DNA of 64,000 bases from Onishia niordana (GCF_004798965.1 NZ_SDSD01000006.1:211547-275546), one strand, 5' to 3'. Shown: positions 1 through 9,236, numbered from the stretch's first letter. Made by a program: numbers and translations. The notes: generated by a model not told the origin, from the sequence alone.

Positions 1-805
1 CGATCTGGAAACGCGAGAACAACGGCACTTCGTCGGCGTAAAGCTTGATCTTCTGCTGATAGGAGGGCATGACCTGGCGGATGAAGGCCAGGGCTTCTTC
101 ATGCACCTCGGGGCTGTCGATCAAGACCTCGCCGATATCGTTGCGCAGGTAGTCGCGCATGGCGCGGATGATGACGTTGGATTCCCGATAGATCAGGAAG
201 GGCGCGGGGCGCTTGCCCGCTTCCTCGGTAATCGATTCCCACACCTGCGCCAGGTAGTCCAGATCCCACTGCAGCTCTTCGGAAGAGCGGCCGATGCCCG
301 CGGTGCGTACGATCACGCCCATCTTGTCAGGCAGGGTGAGCTGGCCCATGGCCTCCTTCAGCTGTGCCCGCTCTTCGCCTTCGATGCGGCGAGAGATGCC
401 GCCGGCGCGAGGGTTGTTGGGCATCAGGACCAGAAAGCGGCCGGCCAGGCTGATAAAGGTGGTCAGTGCGGCGCCCTTGTTGCCGCGCTCTTCTTTATCG
501 ACCTGAACAATGACTTCCTGGCCTTCCTTGAGCACTTCCTTGATATTGGGGCGCCCACTGGGCTCCTTGCTGAAGTACTCGCGGGAGATCTCCTTGAGGG
601 GCAGGAAACCGTGGCGGTCAGCGCCGAAGTCGACGAAAGCGGCTTCAAGGGAGGGTTCTACGCGGGTGATCTTGCCGCGATAGATATTGGCTTTCTTCTG
701 TTCCCGGGCACCGGACTCGATGTCCAGGTCGTAAAGGCGTTGTCCATCGACCAGTGCGACCCGCAGCTCTTCTGGCTGGGTCGCGTTGATGAGCATCCGT
801 TTCAT
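1..805 (-). CDS. rne: Ribonuclease E, N-terminal part (cut by window edge)
   Basis: Endoribonuclease that starts mRNA decay, matures rRNA and tRNA and scaffolds the RNA degradosome at the inner membrane. The reading frame starts at an ATG (complement of 803-805) with [21 protein letters not shown], the standard RNase E opening, and stays open to base 1, giving about 268 residues. Visible blocks are the S1-like region ([22 protein letters not shown], residues ~40-60), then GFLPLKEIS and the RNase-H-like part. The catalytic DNase-I-like subdomain and the scaffold tail lie outside the window. It is divergent from rluC, as in Pseudomonas and E. coli. The degradosome helicase gene rhlB is also in this window, at 30.1 kb. 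Confidence in identity is very high; only the length is unknown. Confidence 0.95.
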   Translation of the reverse strand, partial: MKRMLINATQPEELRVALVDGQRLYDLDIESGAREQKKANIYRGKITRVEPSLEAAFVDFGADRHGFLPLKEISREYFSKEPSGRPNIKEVLKEGQEVIVQVDKEERGNKGAALTTFISLAGRFLVLMPNNPRAGGISRRIEGEERAQLKEAMGQLTLPDKMGVIVRTAGIGRSSEELQWDLDYLAQVWESITEEAGKRPAPFLIYRESNVIIRAMRDYLRNDIGEVLIDSPEVHEEALAFIRQVMPSYQQKIKLYADEVPLFSRFQI

Positions 806-1402
806 GTTGTCTCGCTTGCAGTCGCGCACCGGATGGCGCCCTTAAGCGGTCGACGAAGGCGAACCTCTGGGTGCTGCGTGCTTGTGCTCAGCGCATGTCG
901 CGGATGCGTGTGCGCCCGGCTCGGGCAGTGGGTAGGTCCCATGGCTGTTCGAGCGTGATCATGTTGAGTACGCGGCGGTGGCGAGACATGTTTCGGCGGG
1001 CATCACGCCCTGCCGGCCCCGCTGACAACCGCCAGACACCTGGCATACATCGATTCGCCAACGCCGGCCTCCGGCTCGCTATTGAGTATTCCCGTGGCCT
1101 GCGGGTCGTCCCGTCTTGGGGTACGGCCCGGGGTCCGGGCGTGGCGTTCAAGTTTCGCTTTCTTCTTACAGTGGCGCCGCAACCCTGATTCGAGCAGTCG
1201 TCGTGGCGGCCAGATTCTTGTCGCTCTGGCCTGCTTGTCTAGTGTGCAGGCGCAAATATGAGACGCTATTAGCCCCATTCGAACGAGTTGGAAATATAAC
1301 AGCAATGCCCAAAAGCAGCAATTGGCGCAGCAATGGCGTGGGTGCGGTAGAATGGACGGATTATTTGAGCGCAAGACATGATCAGTCGAGACGGAGTAAC
1401 GA
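806..1402. other. rne/rluC divergent intergenic region
   Basis: 597 bases with no convincing gene. By analogy with other gammaproteobacteria the side next to rne should be its long 5' untranslated leader, through which RNase E limits its own mRNA; that is family knowledge, not something proved here. The half near rluC is more AT-rich (about 1255-1320). A TAGAAT at 1348-1353 could be a -10 box for rluC, but no good -35 lies 16-18 bases upstream. Short open frames here read as noise: they have no ribosome binding site and no recognisable motif. Confidence 0.5.
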
Positions 1403-2350
1403 ATGGCCGAGGGGCGAGAAGTACAGTGGATTGAGGTCACCGAGGGCCAGGTAGGGCAGCGAATCGATAATTTCCTGCGTACCCGACTGAAAGGAGCGCC
1501 TAAAGCGCTGATATATAAAATCGTTCGCAAGGGCGAAGTTAGGGTTAACAAGAAACGGGTCAAGGTGGATTATCGGCTTGAACTCAATGACCTGGTTCGG
1601 GTCCCACCGCTGCGACTGGCACCGGAAGTGGCGGTGCGTGAGGTGAGTGACAACCTGCGCAACTTGCTGGCCGGCAGTGTGCTGGTCGAGGGGCCGGGGT
1701 GGCTGGTGATCAACAAGCCTTCAGGACTCGCCGTTCACGGCGGCAGTGGCGTCAAGATCGGTCTGATCGAGGCATTGCGTCAGGTGCGCGAGGACCTGGA
1801 TTTCCTTGAGCTGGTGCATCGCCTGGATCGCGATACCTCGGGTTGTCTGCTGCTGGCCAAATCTCGCCCCGCCCTGTTATCCCTCAATGAGTCCCTCAAG
1901 GGGCGCAAGATGGATAAACAGTATCTGGCGTTGGTGGCGGGTCGCTGGCCGGCTCGGCGTGACTACGTTAGCGCTCGTCTGGATCGCTTCGAGGCCGGTA
2001 ACGGTGAGCGTCGAGTGCGGGTCGACCCGGCCGGGAAAGTCTCTCGCACGCGCTTTGGCGTGCGGGAGACCTTTGCCAACGCCACCTTGATCGAAGCTGA
2101 GCCGGTTACCGGACGTACTCACCAGATTCGCGTCCACGCCGCCCATGCTGGTCATCCGCTGCTGGGTGATGACAAGTACGGTACTCGGAGTGGAGAGGCA
2201 TTGGCTGGCCGGTTGGGGTTGGGTCGCCTTTTCCTGCATGCCGCGGCACTGACCTTTCCGGAGCCTGACAGTGGGCGGCCTGTGCACGTCAAGGCGCCGT
2301 TGGGCGAAGAGCTCAATGCCGTGTTGGAGCGGGCGCGCCAGCAATCCTGA
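1403..2350 (+). CDS. rluC: 23S rRNA pseudouridine synthase C
   Basis: Converts uridines 955, 2504 and 2580 (E. coli numbering) of 23S rRNA to pseudouridine. The 315-residue protein has an N-terminal S4 RNA-binding domain (about residues 18-75) and a catalytic domain with the RluA-family signature HRLDRDTSG; the catalytic aspartate is D142. A second family block, GRTHQIRVH, follows. The ATG at 1403 has GGAG at 1393-1396, six bases upstream, so the start is well supported. Its position divergent from rne and upstream of a HAD phosphatase gene and sppA matches Pseudomonas, which favours RluC over RluD or RluA. Confidence 0.95.
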   Translation: MAEGREVQWIEVTEGQVGQRIDNFLRTRLKGAPKALIYKIVRKGEVRVNKKRVKVDYRLELNDLVRVPPLRLAPEVAVREVSDNLRNLLAGSVLVEGPGWLVINKPSGLAVHGGSGVKIGLIEALRQVREDLDFLELVHRLDRDTSGCLLLAKSRPALLSLNESLKGRKMDKQYLALVAGRWPARRDYVSARLDRFEAGNGERRVRVDPAGKVSRTRFGVRETFANATLIEAEPVTGRTHQIRVHAAHAGHPLLGDDKYGTRSGEALAGRLGLGRLFLHAAALTFPEPDSGRPVHVKAPLGEELNAVLERARQQS

Positions 2351-2403
2351 AACAGAGGTCCGCATCTTTATGTGGGCAAACCGGTAAGCGACAAGGGTAG
2401 GTT

Positions 2404-3054
2404 ATGCGTTATCGACTGGTGATCTTTGACTGGGATGGCACCCTGATGGATTCCGAGGCGCGAATCGTCGCCTGCATGCAGGCGGCAGCCAGGGATTCAG
2501 GTTGGGGCGAGTTGCCCGGTGAGGCGGTCAGCGACATTATCGGTCTCGGTCTGCCGGAAGCCATTGCTCGGATGTGCCCGGGTATTACAGCTGAACAGGC
2601 AGAGCGGTTGCGTGAATGCTATGCCCACCATTTTGTGGCCGCCGAGGCCGAGCCGTTGTCATTTTTTCCTGGCGTCGAAGCTGGGGTGGCAAGGCTTCGT
2701 GAGTACCCAGAGACGAGACTGGCGGTCGCTACCGGCAAGAGTCGTCGCGGGCTCGATCGGGTCTTTGCCGAAAGCGGCAGTGGCGCCTGGTTTCATGCCA
2801 GTCGCACTGCCGATGAGACACACTCCAAGCCGCATCCACGCATGCTGGAGGAGCTTCTTGCAGAATGCGGGGTTCCGGTGGAAGAAGCCGTCATGGTGGG
2901 CGACACCGAATACGACCTGGAGATGGCCAGGGGGCTGTCGATGGATCGTGTGGCCATGACCTACGGTGTGCATGCCCCCGAGCGGCTGGCTGCCAGTCAG
3001 CCCACGTTTACTACCGACAGTTTCTCCGGGCTGATCGACTGGCTAACCCACTGA
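2404..3054 (+). CDS. HAD-superfamily phosphatase (Gph/YfbT-like)
   Basis: 216-residue haloacid-dehalogenase hydrolase. Motif I is FDWDGTLMDSE (residues 8-18, nucleophile D9 and acid D11), motif II is the VATGKS region (~residue 108), the lysine of motif III lies in the THSKPHP block, and motif IV is VMVGDTEYDLEMA. The alpha-helical cap between motifs I and II makes it subfamily IA. Substrate cannot be read from sequence; phosphoglycolate and sugar-phosphate phosphatases share this layout. It follows rluC by 53 bases, in the same place as the HAD gene next to rluC in Pseudomonas, so co-transcription with rluC is likely. Confidence 0.85.
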   Translation: MRYRLVIFDWDGTLMDSEARIVACMQAAARDSGWGELPGEAVSDIIGLGLPEAIARMCPGITAEQAERLRECYAHHFVAAEAEPLSFFPGVEAGVARLREYPETRLAVATGKSRRGLDRVFAESGSGAWFHASRTADETHSKPHPRMLEELLAECGVPVEEAVMVGDTEYDLEMARGLSMDRVAMTYGVHAPERLAASQPTFTTDSFSGLIDWLTH

Positions 3055-3217
3055 AAAAACTGACTCAGCGGTTCGCTGGCAATGGTGGCTGTCTCAGGTG
3101 GCCTCCTTGTGGTTAGGATAAAAGTCGCTGTCGCTGTTCATTCGGCTTTTCGGTGACGCCAGGTCCATGATGCCCTTATGGTGAAATACCCTCTTTTTGA
3201 TCTCGAGCAGGATGCCC

Positions 3218-4300
3218 ATGAGTGACGATAAACCGCAGGATCGCTGGACCCAGGGGCCGGAGTTGAGCCCGGAAGAGGCGAGGCGTGTTGAACAGACGGC
3301 CGCCGAGAGTCATGGGGCCGAAGACGGCGAAGATGCTGAGACGCTGCGAGAGCGTCAGCGTCTGGCCCAACTCGAGATGATGGACCGCTGGATCGGTGGC
3401 GTGCTCTCGGAGCAACGCCGTTCGCGTCGCTGGAAGCTGTTCTTTCGTTTTCTGTTCGCGGCCCTGATCCTCACGATGCTTGCAACGACCTTTTACAGCC
3501 TCTACCGGTCGGCGCAGCCTGCGGTGATGGCCGGGCAGCACCTGGGGGTCGTCGAGGTCGAAGGCGTCATCGATAGTCAGTCACGGGCCAATGCCGAGCG
3601 CATCATCGAGGGCCTGAGGCGAGCCTGGGAGGCCCCGAGTGCGCAATCCGTGGTGTTGCATATCAATAGCCCGGGGGGCAGTCCTGTTCAGTCGCAACGT
3701 ATCTATGACGAGATCAGGCGACTAAGAGGGCAGGGGGATAAGCCTATCATTGCGGTCGTTGAGGACATCGGTGCCAGCGGCGCCTATTATATCGCCGCTG
3801 CTGCCGACGAGGTCGTTGCTGCGCCGGCGAGCCTGGTGGGGTCGATCGGGGTCATCTTCTCGGGCTTTGGTCTGGAAGAGGCTATCAGCCGATTAGGGGT
3901 GGAGCGGCGGGTCTTCACGGCCGGCGACAACAAGGCTTTTCTGGATCCCTTCAAGGATATTTCACCCGAGCAGCGCACGTTCTGGCAGGGAGTGCTCGAT
4001 ACCACGCATCGCCAGTTCATCGAAGACGTCAAAGCGGGTCGCGGTGATCGCCTGGCCGATGACCCTGAGTTGTTCTCGGGGCTGGTATGGACGGGGCAGC
4101 AAGCCCTCGATCTGGGGCTTGTGGATCGCCTGGACACGCTCGAAGGCGTCGCTCGCAAGCGGCTGGAGACACCGCGGATCAAGGACTACACCCCAGGACT
4201 TGATCCCTTCGATCGTCTTACGAGGCGGTTCGGGCAGGTGGCAGCCGAATGGATGGGGTTGCCTCAGGCCCAGTCGCCGGTGCGTTATCAGGCCTACTGA
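3218..4300 (+). CDS. sppA: Signal peptide peptidase SppA-type serine protease (S49)
   Basis: Membrane-anchored protease of family S49 that clears cleaved signal peptides. The 360-residue protein has a charged cytoplasmic N-terminus, one transmembrane segment (FFRFLFAALILTMLATTFY, ~residues 76-94), and the S49 domain. Visible motifs are HINSPGGSP and DIGASGAYY, the latter carrying the probable catalytic serine. It is the short, single-domain form, not the ~618-residue E. coli form. A TTG at 3197 and an ATG at 3212 are also in frame; I chose ATG 3218 because AGCAGGA lies about six bases upstream. Its last seven bases overlap the 3' end of maf on the other strand. Confidence 0.88.
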   Translation: MSDDKPQDRWTQGPELSPEEARRVEQTAAESHGAEDGEDAETLRERQRLAQLEMMDRWIGGVLSEQRRSRRWKLFFRFLFAALILTMLATTFYSLYRSAQPAVMAGQHLGVVEVEGVIDSQSRANAERIIEGLRRAWEAPSAQSVVLHINSPGGSPVQSQRIYDEIRRLRGQGDKPIIAVVEDIGASGAYYIAAAADEVVAAPASLVGSIGVIFSGFGLEEAISRLGVERRVFTAGDNKAFLDPFKDISPEQRTFWQGVLDTTHRQFIEDVKAGRGDRLADDPELFSGLVWTGQQALDLGLVDRLDTLEGVARKRLETPRIKDYTPGLDPFDRLTRRFGQVAAEWMGLPQAQSPVRYQAY

Positions 4301-4902
4301 GAGCCAGCGTCGGTCGCCTCGAGGCCCAGCGGGTCGAGCCCGGCCTCTCTGAGCATGGCGCACAGCCGAATCAGCGGCAGCCCGATGAGGCTGTTGGGGT
4401 CGTCGCCTTCGAGGCGCTCGAAGAGCGCGATGCCCAGGCCTTCCATGCGAAAGCTGCCGGCGCTGTCGAGCGGCTGCTCGCGGGCGATGTAGCGAGCGAT
4501 CTCGTCCTCTCCGAGGCGACGAAACAGCACATCGAAGGTCTCGTGGGCCAGCCAGTGACGCCCGCCGGCGGTGTCGAGCAGCGCCAGGCCGGTCATGAAG
4601 CGCACGCGCTGGCCCGAAAAGCGGGCCAGCTGGGCGCGGGCCGCGTCTTCGCTGCCAGGCTTGCCGAGAATCTCTCCGTCGAACACCGCGACCTGATCAG
4701 AGCCGATGATCAGGTGATGCGAAAAGGTCTCGGCCAGGCGGCTGGCCTTGCCGAGCGCCAGTCGATGGACCAGGGCCTCGGGGGATTCGCCGGGGCGGGG
4801 CGTCTCGTCGATCTCAGGCTTCGCCCAGGTGAAGGGTAAGCCCAGGCGCTCGAGTAGTTGGCGGCGCCAGGGGGAGCTCGACGCGAGAACCAAGCGGGTC
4901 AT
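4294..4902 (-). CDS. maf: Maf/YceF nucleoside triphosphate pyrophosphatase
   Basis: House-cleaning pyrophosphatase that hydrolyses non-canonical or methylated nucleotides (m7GTP in E. coli YceF). The protein, 202 residues, begins MTRLVLASSSPWRRQLLERLG, the Maf hallmark (ASSSPxR), and continues with the conserved blocks EIDETPRPGESPE, IGSDQV and AGSFRMEGLG. The frame runs upstream to 4986, but the start at 4902 fits the family and has CAGGAGACTCC directly before it. It is convergent with sppA (7-base overlap) and divergent from yceD. Family subtype (YceF rather than YhdE) is inferred from the yceD-rpmF neighbourhood. Confidence 0.9.
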   Translation of the reverse strand: MTRLVLASSSPWRRQLLERLGLPFTWAKPEIDETPRPGESPEALVHRLALGKASRLAETFSHHLIIGSDQVAVFDGEILGKPGSEDAARAQLARFSGQRVRFMTGLALLDTAGGRHWLAHETFDVLFRRLGEDEIARYIAREQPLDSAGSFRMEGLGIALFERLEGDDPNSLIGLPLIRLCAMLREAGLDPLGLEATDAGSQ

Positions 4903-4992
4903 GGAGTCTCCTGAGGGGTGGTGAAAGCGGGTGGTCTCAGGCGGGTAAGTCTGCCCCGCGAAGCGATAGAGGTACAGCCTTGCCATGATGCT

Positions 4993-5021
4993 TTGACACC
5001 CGGCAGGGGAGTGCCTATCAT
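4993..5021 (+). promoter_or_regulatory. Strong sigma-70-type promoter for yceD-rpmF
   Basis: Perfect -35 TTGACA at 4993-4998, a 17-base spacer, and -10 TATCAT at 5016-5021. It is the best consensus match noticed in this window. Transcription would start around 5027-5029, only two to four bases before the yceD ATG at 5031. It lies between the divergent maf and yceD genes. Confidence 0.7.
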
Positions 5022-5030
5022 TGCGCGCCT

Positions 5031-5558
5031 ATGTTGACCACACGACTTCCCTTGAAGGTTGAGCCCCATAAGCTCGCCGCCAACGCCGAACATCTCGAAG
5101 GCCTTCTGGCCCTCGACAAGTTTGCGCGCCTAGCTGAAGATGCCGGGCCCCAGCAGGGCGATTGTCAAGTCTGGCTTGACTTCGCCGTCGACACTCAAGG
5201 GCGTCGAGTGATTGAGGGTCGGTTAGAAGCCGATGTTCAGCTGCCCTGCCGGCGCTGCATGGAGCCAATACCGACTCACGTCAGTAGCGAGTTCCTGCTG
5301 GGTGTGGTCAGCAGCGATGCGCTTGCCGCCGAGCTGCCGAGCACCCATGAGCCGGTAGTGGTAGAAGAAGAACAGCTGAATCTCCTGTCGGTGATCGAGG
5401 ATGAACTGATCCTCAGTCTGCCGCAGGTGATTTACCACGACGAGTCGCAGTGTCGCGTCTCGTCAGACCAGCTGAGCAGCGGCGACGCGTCCGAGGCCTC
5501 GGCAACGCCTGCTGATAGCCCTTTTGATGTGCTGCGCACCTTGAAAGGCAAACCCTGA
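5031..5558 (+). CDS. yceD: YceD/DUF177, 23S rRNA accumulation protein
   Basis: 175-residue DUF177 protein; in E. coli and plants the family is needed for normal accumulation of 23S rRNA, and its gene almost always precedes rpmF. The opening MLTTRLPLKVEPHKLA aligns with E. coli YceD, which supports the ATG at 5031 even though no ribosome binding site stands before it. The conserved CRRCMEP block (~residues 74-80) and the acidic NLLSVIEDELILSLP segment are present. Its transcript is predicted to be almost leaderless (see the promoter entry). It is 32 bases upstream of rpmF. Confidence 0.9.
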   Translation: MLTTRLPLKVEPHKLAANAEHLEGLLALDKFARLAEDAGPQQGDCQVWLDFAVDTQGRRVIEGRLEADVQLPCRRCMEPIPTHVSSEFLLGVVSSDALAAELPSTHEPVVVEEEQLNLLSVIEDELILSLPQVIYHDESQCRVSSDQLSSGDASEASATPADSPFDVLRTLKGKP

Positions 5559-5590
5559 TAGATCATCGATGCACTCTGGAGTGAAATCCC

Positions 5591-5761
5591 ATGGCAGTTC
5601 AAAAGAGCCGTAAGACCCGTTCTAAGCGTGGCATGCGTCGTGCCCACGACTCACTGACCGCACCGACCCTGTCCCAGGACAAGGAAACCGGCACCACTCA
5701 TCGTCGTCACCATGTGGCAGCCGACGGTTTCTATCGTGGTCGCCAGGTCGTCGAAGCGTAA
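5591..5761 (+). CDS. rpmF: 50S ribosomal protein L32
   Basis: 56-residue L32, a basic protein of the large ribosomal subunit. It opens [20 protein letters not shown], the family signature, and ends YRGRQVVEA. It has no zinc-binding cysteines, as in E. coli L32. The purine-rich stretch GGAGTGAAATCCC lies just upstream of the ATG. It sits between yceD and plsX, the conserved link between ribosome and fatty-acid synthesis genes. Confidence 0.96.
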   Translation: MAVQKSRKTRSKRGMRRAHDSLTAPTLSQDKETGTTHRRHHVAADGFYRGRQVVEA

Positions 5762-5797
5762 ATCAGTGCTTCGGCTGGCGGCGCTCAGCTTATTGAC

Positions 5798-6880
5798 GTG
5801 AGAATCGCCATCGACGCGATGGGCGGGGACTTCGGTCCCCGTGCCACCGTGTCGGCCTCCGTCCGGGCCCTGCAAGCCCATCCCCATTTGTCTCTGTGCC
5901 TATTTGGCCAGCAGCCTGCCCTTGATGACGCACTCGCGCACCTGTCGCGAAATGATGCGTCTATACTTTCCCGTTTGACCCTGCATCACTGCCCAGATGT
6001 TATCGCCGAGGATGCCAAGCCCTCGAGCGCCCTGCGCGGATCCAAGGATTCGAGCCTTTCCAGGATGCTCGACTCTGTGGCCTCCGGTGATGCCCATGCA
6101 GCTGTATCCGCAGGCAATACGGGTGCCTTGATGGCGTTGTCGCGTCGCGCCTTGGGTACCGTTGCGGGTATTCCGCGTCCGGCGATCAGTACCGCCGTGC
6201 CGACACGCGGCAAGGGGCGTTGCTATCTGCTGGATCTTGGCGCGAACGTCGAGGCCGATGCTGAGCGGCTGGTCGATTTCGCGCTGATGGGCGAAGTCAT
6301 GGCGAGATGTATCGATGGCCTGGAAAAGCCCCGGATCGCACTGCTCAATGTGGGAATCGAGGGTACCAAGGGCACTGCCAGTGTGCGCGAGGCGGATGCA
6401 CGATTACGTGATTTTCCGCATCTGGATTATCGTGGGTTTATCGAAGGCGATGGTATCTACTCTGGCCTTGTAGATGTGGTAGTGTGCGACGGTTTCGTTG
6501 GCAATGCCGTGCTCAAGGCGAGCGAAGGGCTGGCGAAGATGTTGATTCAGCGGGTTCAGCAGACCTTTGAGGCGCACTGGAGTAGTCGCCTTGTGGGGCT
6601 TCTGGCACGCCCAGCGCTTAAGCGTCTGCGCGGCGAGTTGAATCCGGTTCGGTACAATGGCGCCAGTCTGTTGGGGCTGAATGGCATCGTCGTCAAGAGT
6701 CATGGTGGTGCCGACGCTACCGGCTTTGCCCATGCCATTTCACGAGCCATCAAGGAGGTCAGCGAAGACTTGCCGTCGCAGCTGGCTTATGAGCTTGGTG
6801 AAAGACGTCCTGTTATCGCGTCGGTCGCGTGCGGCCGAGGCGATAGCGGGATGGACGCCCGCTGTCGGACCAACGAATAG
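5798..6880 (+). CDS. plsX: Phosphate acyltransferase PlsX
   Basis: Converts acyl-ACP to acyl-phosphate, feeding phospholipid synthesis (the PlsX/PlsY route). The start is a GTG; the protein opens MRIAIDAMGGDFGP, the diagnostic PlsX block, and carries SAGNTGALM, LLDLGANVEA and VVCDGFVGNAVLKASEG. At 360 residues it is slightly longer than the usual ~340 because of a C-terminal tail after VSEDLPSQLAYELG that looks unconserved. It is 36 bases after rpmF and 20 bases before fabD, so one operon is likely. Confidence 0.94.
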   Translation: MRIAIDAMGGDFGPRATVSASVRALQAHPHLSLCLFGQQPALDDALAHLSRNDASILSRLTLHHCPDVIAEDAKPSSALRGSKDSSLSRMLDSVASGDAHAAVSAGNTGALMALSRRALGTVAGIPRPAISTAVPTRGKGRCYLLDLGANVEADAERLVDFALMGEVMARCIDGLEKPRIALLNVGIEGTKGTASVREADARLRDFPHLDYRGFIEGDGIYSGLVDVVVCDGFVGNAVLKASEGLAKMLIQRVQQTFEAHWSSRLVGLLARPALKRLRGELNPVRYNGASLLGLNGIVVKSHGGADATGFAHAISRAIKEVSEDLPSQLAYELGERRPVIASVACGRGDSGMDARCRTNE

Positions 6881-6900
6881 AAGACGTAAAGGTGAAAGTC

Positions 6901-7854
6901 ATGACGCAATCCCTGGCTCTCGTGTTCCCAGGGCAGGGCTCCCAGCAGGTAGGTATGATGCGGGAGCTGGCCGAACGATACAGTGTGGTGCGAACCACCT
7001 TCGAAGAGGCCTCCGACGCTCTGGGCTATGATCTTTGGCATGTTGTCCAGGAAGGGCCTGCCGAGCACCTGGATGCTACTGCTTGCACACAGCCTGCGTT
7101 GCTGACGGCCAGTGTTGCCATCTGGCGCGTCTGGCAGGAACTTGAAGGCCCGCGCCCTGGCAGCATGGCTGGGCATAGTCTTGGCGAATACAGTGCCATG
7201 GTATGTGCTGGTGTATTGCCCTTTGCTGAAGGCGTGCGACTGGTCAAGCTTCGTGGTGAAGCGATGCAGGAAGCGGTGCCGGCGGGCACGGGTGGCATGG
7301 CGGCTATTCTTGGGCTGGATGACACGGCTGTTGAGCAGGCCTGTCGTGAGGCAGCCCAAGGTGAGGTGGTCGCCGCGGTAAATTACAATGCGCCGGGACA
7401 GGTCGTGATTGCTGGTGGCAAGGCGGCAGTGGATCGTGCTATTGCCCTCTGTCAGCAGGTGGGTGCTAAACGTGCACTGCCGCTGCCAGTGTCGGTTCCC
7501 TCGCACTGCGATCTTATGCGCCCAGCCGCCGACCGTCTGGCGAGTGCCATGCAAGACATCGACATGCGCCCGCCACGCTATACCGTGGTGCAGAACGTTG
7601 ACGCTCAGGCGCATGCCGATGTTGATACTCTGCGCACCCGGCTGGTTGAGCAGCTTTATCAGCCGGTACGCTGGACCTCCTGCATTGAGGCCATGGCCGG
7701 GCAGGGAGCTGAAGTGTTTATCGAGTGTGGCCCCGGCAAGGTGTTGACCGGTCTTGGCAAGCGTATCAATCGTTCCGTCAAGGGCCTGGCCGTCAACGAT
7801 CCGGACAGTCTTGAAAGCGCACTCGAACTGGCGCGCAGCGCCGCTACCGAATAA
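6901..7854 (+). CDS. fabD: Malonyl-CoA:ACP transacylase
   Basis: Loads malonate onto acyl carrier protein to make malonyl-ACP. The 317-residue protein has ALVFPGQGSQ at the N-terminus and the nucleophile motif GHSLGEYSA (serine at about residue 92), with the partner histidine in the VPSHCDLM region. A GTG at 6892 is in frame, but ATG 6901 is preferred: AAGGTG sits six bases upstream and the family begins with this segment. It is followed 48 bases later by fabG. Confidence 0.95.
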   Translation: MTQSLALVFPGQGSQQVGMMRELAERYSVVRTTFEEASDALGYDLWHVVQEGPAEHLDATACTQPALLTASVAIWRVWQELEGPRPGSMAGHSLGEYSAMVCAGVLPFAEGVRLVKLRGEAMQEAVPAGTGGMAAILGLDDTAVEQACREAAQGEVVAAVNYNAPGQVVIAGGKAAVDRAIALCQQVGAKRALPLPVSVPSHCDLMRPAADRLASAMQDIDMRPPRYTVVQNVDAQAHADVDTLRTRLVEQLYQPVRWTSCIEAMAGQGAEVFIECGPGKVLTGLGKRINRSVKGLAVNDPDSLESALELARSAATE

Positions 7855-7902
7855 GGTGGTGGTGCGTCCCCACAAGAAGACAGTAATAATGCGGATTGGA
7901 TT

Positions 7903-8643
7903 ATGAGCGAATCTAGAGTAGCCCTGGTAACGGGTGCCAGCCGTGGTATCGGCCGCGCTATCGCCCTGGAACTTGGTAGGCAGGGACGTATCGTCATTGG
8001 TACGGCCACCAGTGATAAGGGTGCTGAAGCCATTGATGCCTATCTCAAGGAGCAGGGCATTACGGGGGGCGGTCGCAAGCTTGATGTTACCGATCAGGGC
8101 AGCATTGATATGTTGCTCAAATCGGTAGGCGAGGAGTTCGGCGCCCCGACCATTCTGGTCAACAATGCCGGGATTACCCGTGACAACCTATTGATGCGCA
8201 TGAAAGAAGACGAGTGGGATGATGTCATTGACACCAACCTCAAGTCGCTTTATCGCGTTACCAAATCATGCATACGGGGCATGACCAAGGCGCGCTTCGG
8301 TCGTGTGGTCAGCATCAGCTCCGTTGTCGCGACGATGGGCAATTTGGGGCAGAGCAACTATGCTGCGGCAAAGGCCGGGATGGAGGGCTTTTCCCGTGCG
8401 TTGGCGCGTGAAGTTGCGTCGCGTAACATCACCGTCAACAATGTAGCTCCTGGTTTCATTGCGACCGACATGACGGAGTCGCTGCCGCAGGCGCAGAAAG
8501 ATGCATTGCTTGCACAGATTCCGTTGACCCGACTCGGTCAGCCCGAAGAGATTGCCGCGGCCGTGGGCTTTTTGACGAGTGATGCTGCTGGCTATATCAC
8601 CGGCGAGACACTGCAGGTCAACGGCGGCATGAACATGCGCTGA
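7903..8643 (+). CDS. fabG: 3-oxoacyl-ACP reductase
   Basis: NADPH-dependent reductase of the elongation cycle, short-chain dehydrogenase family. The 246 residues include the nucleotide-binding TGASRGIG (residues ~10-17), NNAG, the catalytic serine region (SISSVV) and YAAAKAGM (the Tyr-xxx-Lys pair), ending VNGGMNMR as FabG proteins usually do. Length matches E. coli FabG (244). It lies in the plsX-fabD-fabG-acpP-fabF cluster. The 129-base gap to acpP suggests acpP has an additional promoter of its own, though I saw no convincing -35/-10 pair. Confidence 0.95.
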   Translation: MSESRVALVTGASRGIGRAIALELGRQGRIVIGTATSDKGAEAIDAYLKEQGITGGGRKLDVTDQGSIDMLLKSVGEEFGAPTILVNNAGITRDNLLMRMKEDEWDDVIDTNLKSLYRVTKSCIRGMTKARFGRVVSISSVVATMGNLGQSNYAAAKAGMEGFSRALAREVASRNITVNNVAPGFIATDMTESLPQAQKDALLAQIPLTRLGQPEEIAAAVGFLTSDAAGYITGETLQVNGGMNMR

Positions 8644-8772
8644 CGGCTTGGCCGACACTCATGTTGCGAAGGCCCCTAGCGGTCTATACACTACCCCGCA
8701 GCTTTTTTGGGCTTGCGGATATTATCCGGCTGTAAGTTAACGGCTATCTTGAACGACTGGAGTGAGTAACTA

Positions 8773-9006
8773 ATGAGCACCATCGAAGAGCGCGTGAAGA
8801 AGGTTGTGGCCGAGCGCCTGAACGTCAAGGAAGAAGACATCCAGAACACCTCTTCCTTTACCGAAGATCTCGGTGCCGATTCTCTTGATACCGTCGAGTT
8901 GGTGATGGCGCTTGAAGAGGAGTTCGATACCGAAATTCCCGACGAAGAAGCCGAGAAGATCACCACCGTTCAGGAAGCGATCGATTACGTCAACGCTAAC
9001 CAGTAA
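8773..9006 (+). CDS. acpP: Acyl carrier protein
   Basis: 77-residue acidic carrier protein. The phosphopantetheine serine is in the invariant [18 protein letters not shown] block. The apo protein is activated by holo-ACP synthase, whose gene acpS is also in this window (47.3 kb). The ATG is preceded by GGAGTGAGTAACTA. A strong terminator follows 57 bases after the stop, so acpP can end a highly abundant short transcript while some readthrough reaches fabF. Confidence 0.97.
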   Translation: MSTIEERVKKVVAERLNVKEEDIQNTSSFTEDLGADSLDTVELVMALEEEFDTEIPDEEAEKITTVQEAIDYVNANQ

Positions 9007-9062
9007 GCGAGCGTTGTGATCGCGGCCTCAATGGTCGCCAGGTCCACGTAAGTGACCTGAAG

Positions 9063-9105
9063 CGGGAGCCACCCTGGCTAGCGATGGGTGGCTCCCGTTT
9101 TTTTT
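9063..9105 (+). terminator. Rho-independent terminator after acpP
   Basis: A perfect 12-bp stem, CGGGAGCCACCC (9063-9074) with GGGTGGCTCCCG (9086-9097), an 11-base loop, then eight T residues (9098-9105). It separates acpP from fabF, which starts 131 bases further on. Confidence 0.92.
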
Positions 9106-9236
9106 GGTCGCATGGGCTGTCATGCCGACCAGGTTCGGGAGTCTCGGGTGGAGACACACCCCCGGGGAGTTCAGGTATAATTCCCGTAACGTCGGTATGC
9201 TGCGGCATGCTACCTGAATAGTCTGGAGGGAAGCTG

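Noticed and set aside
101..958. A 285-residue plus-strand open frame
   Set aside because: It mirrors the rne coding strand and shows no family features; RNase E on the minus strand explains the region.
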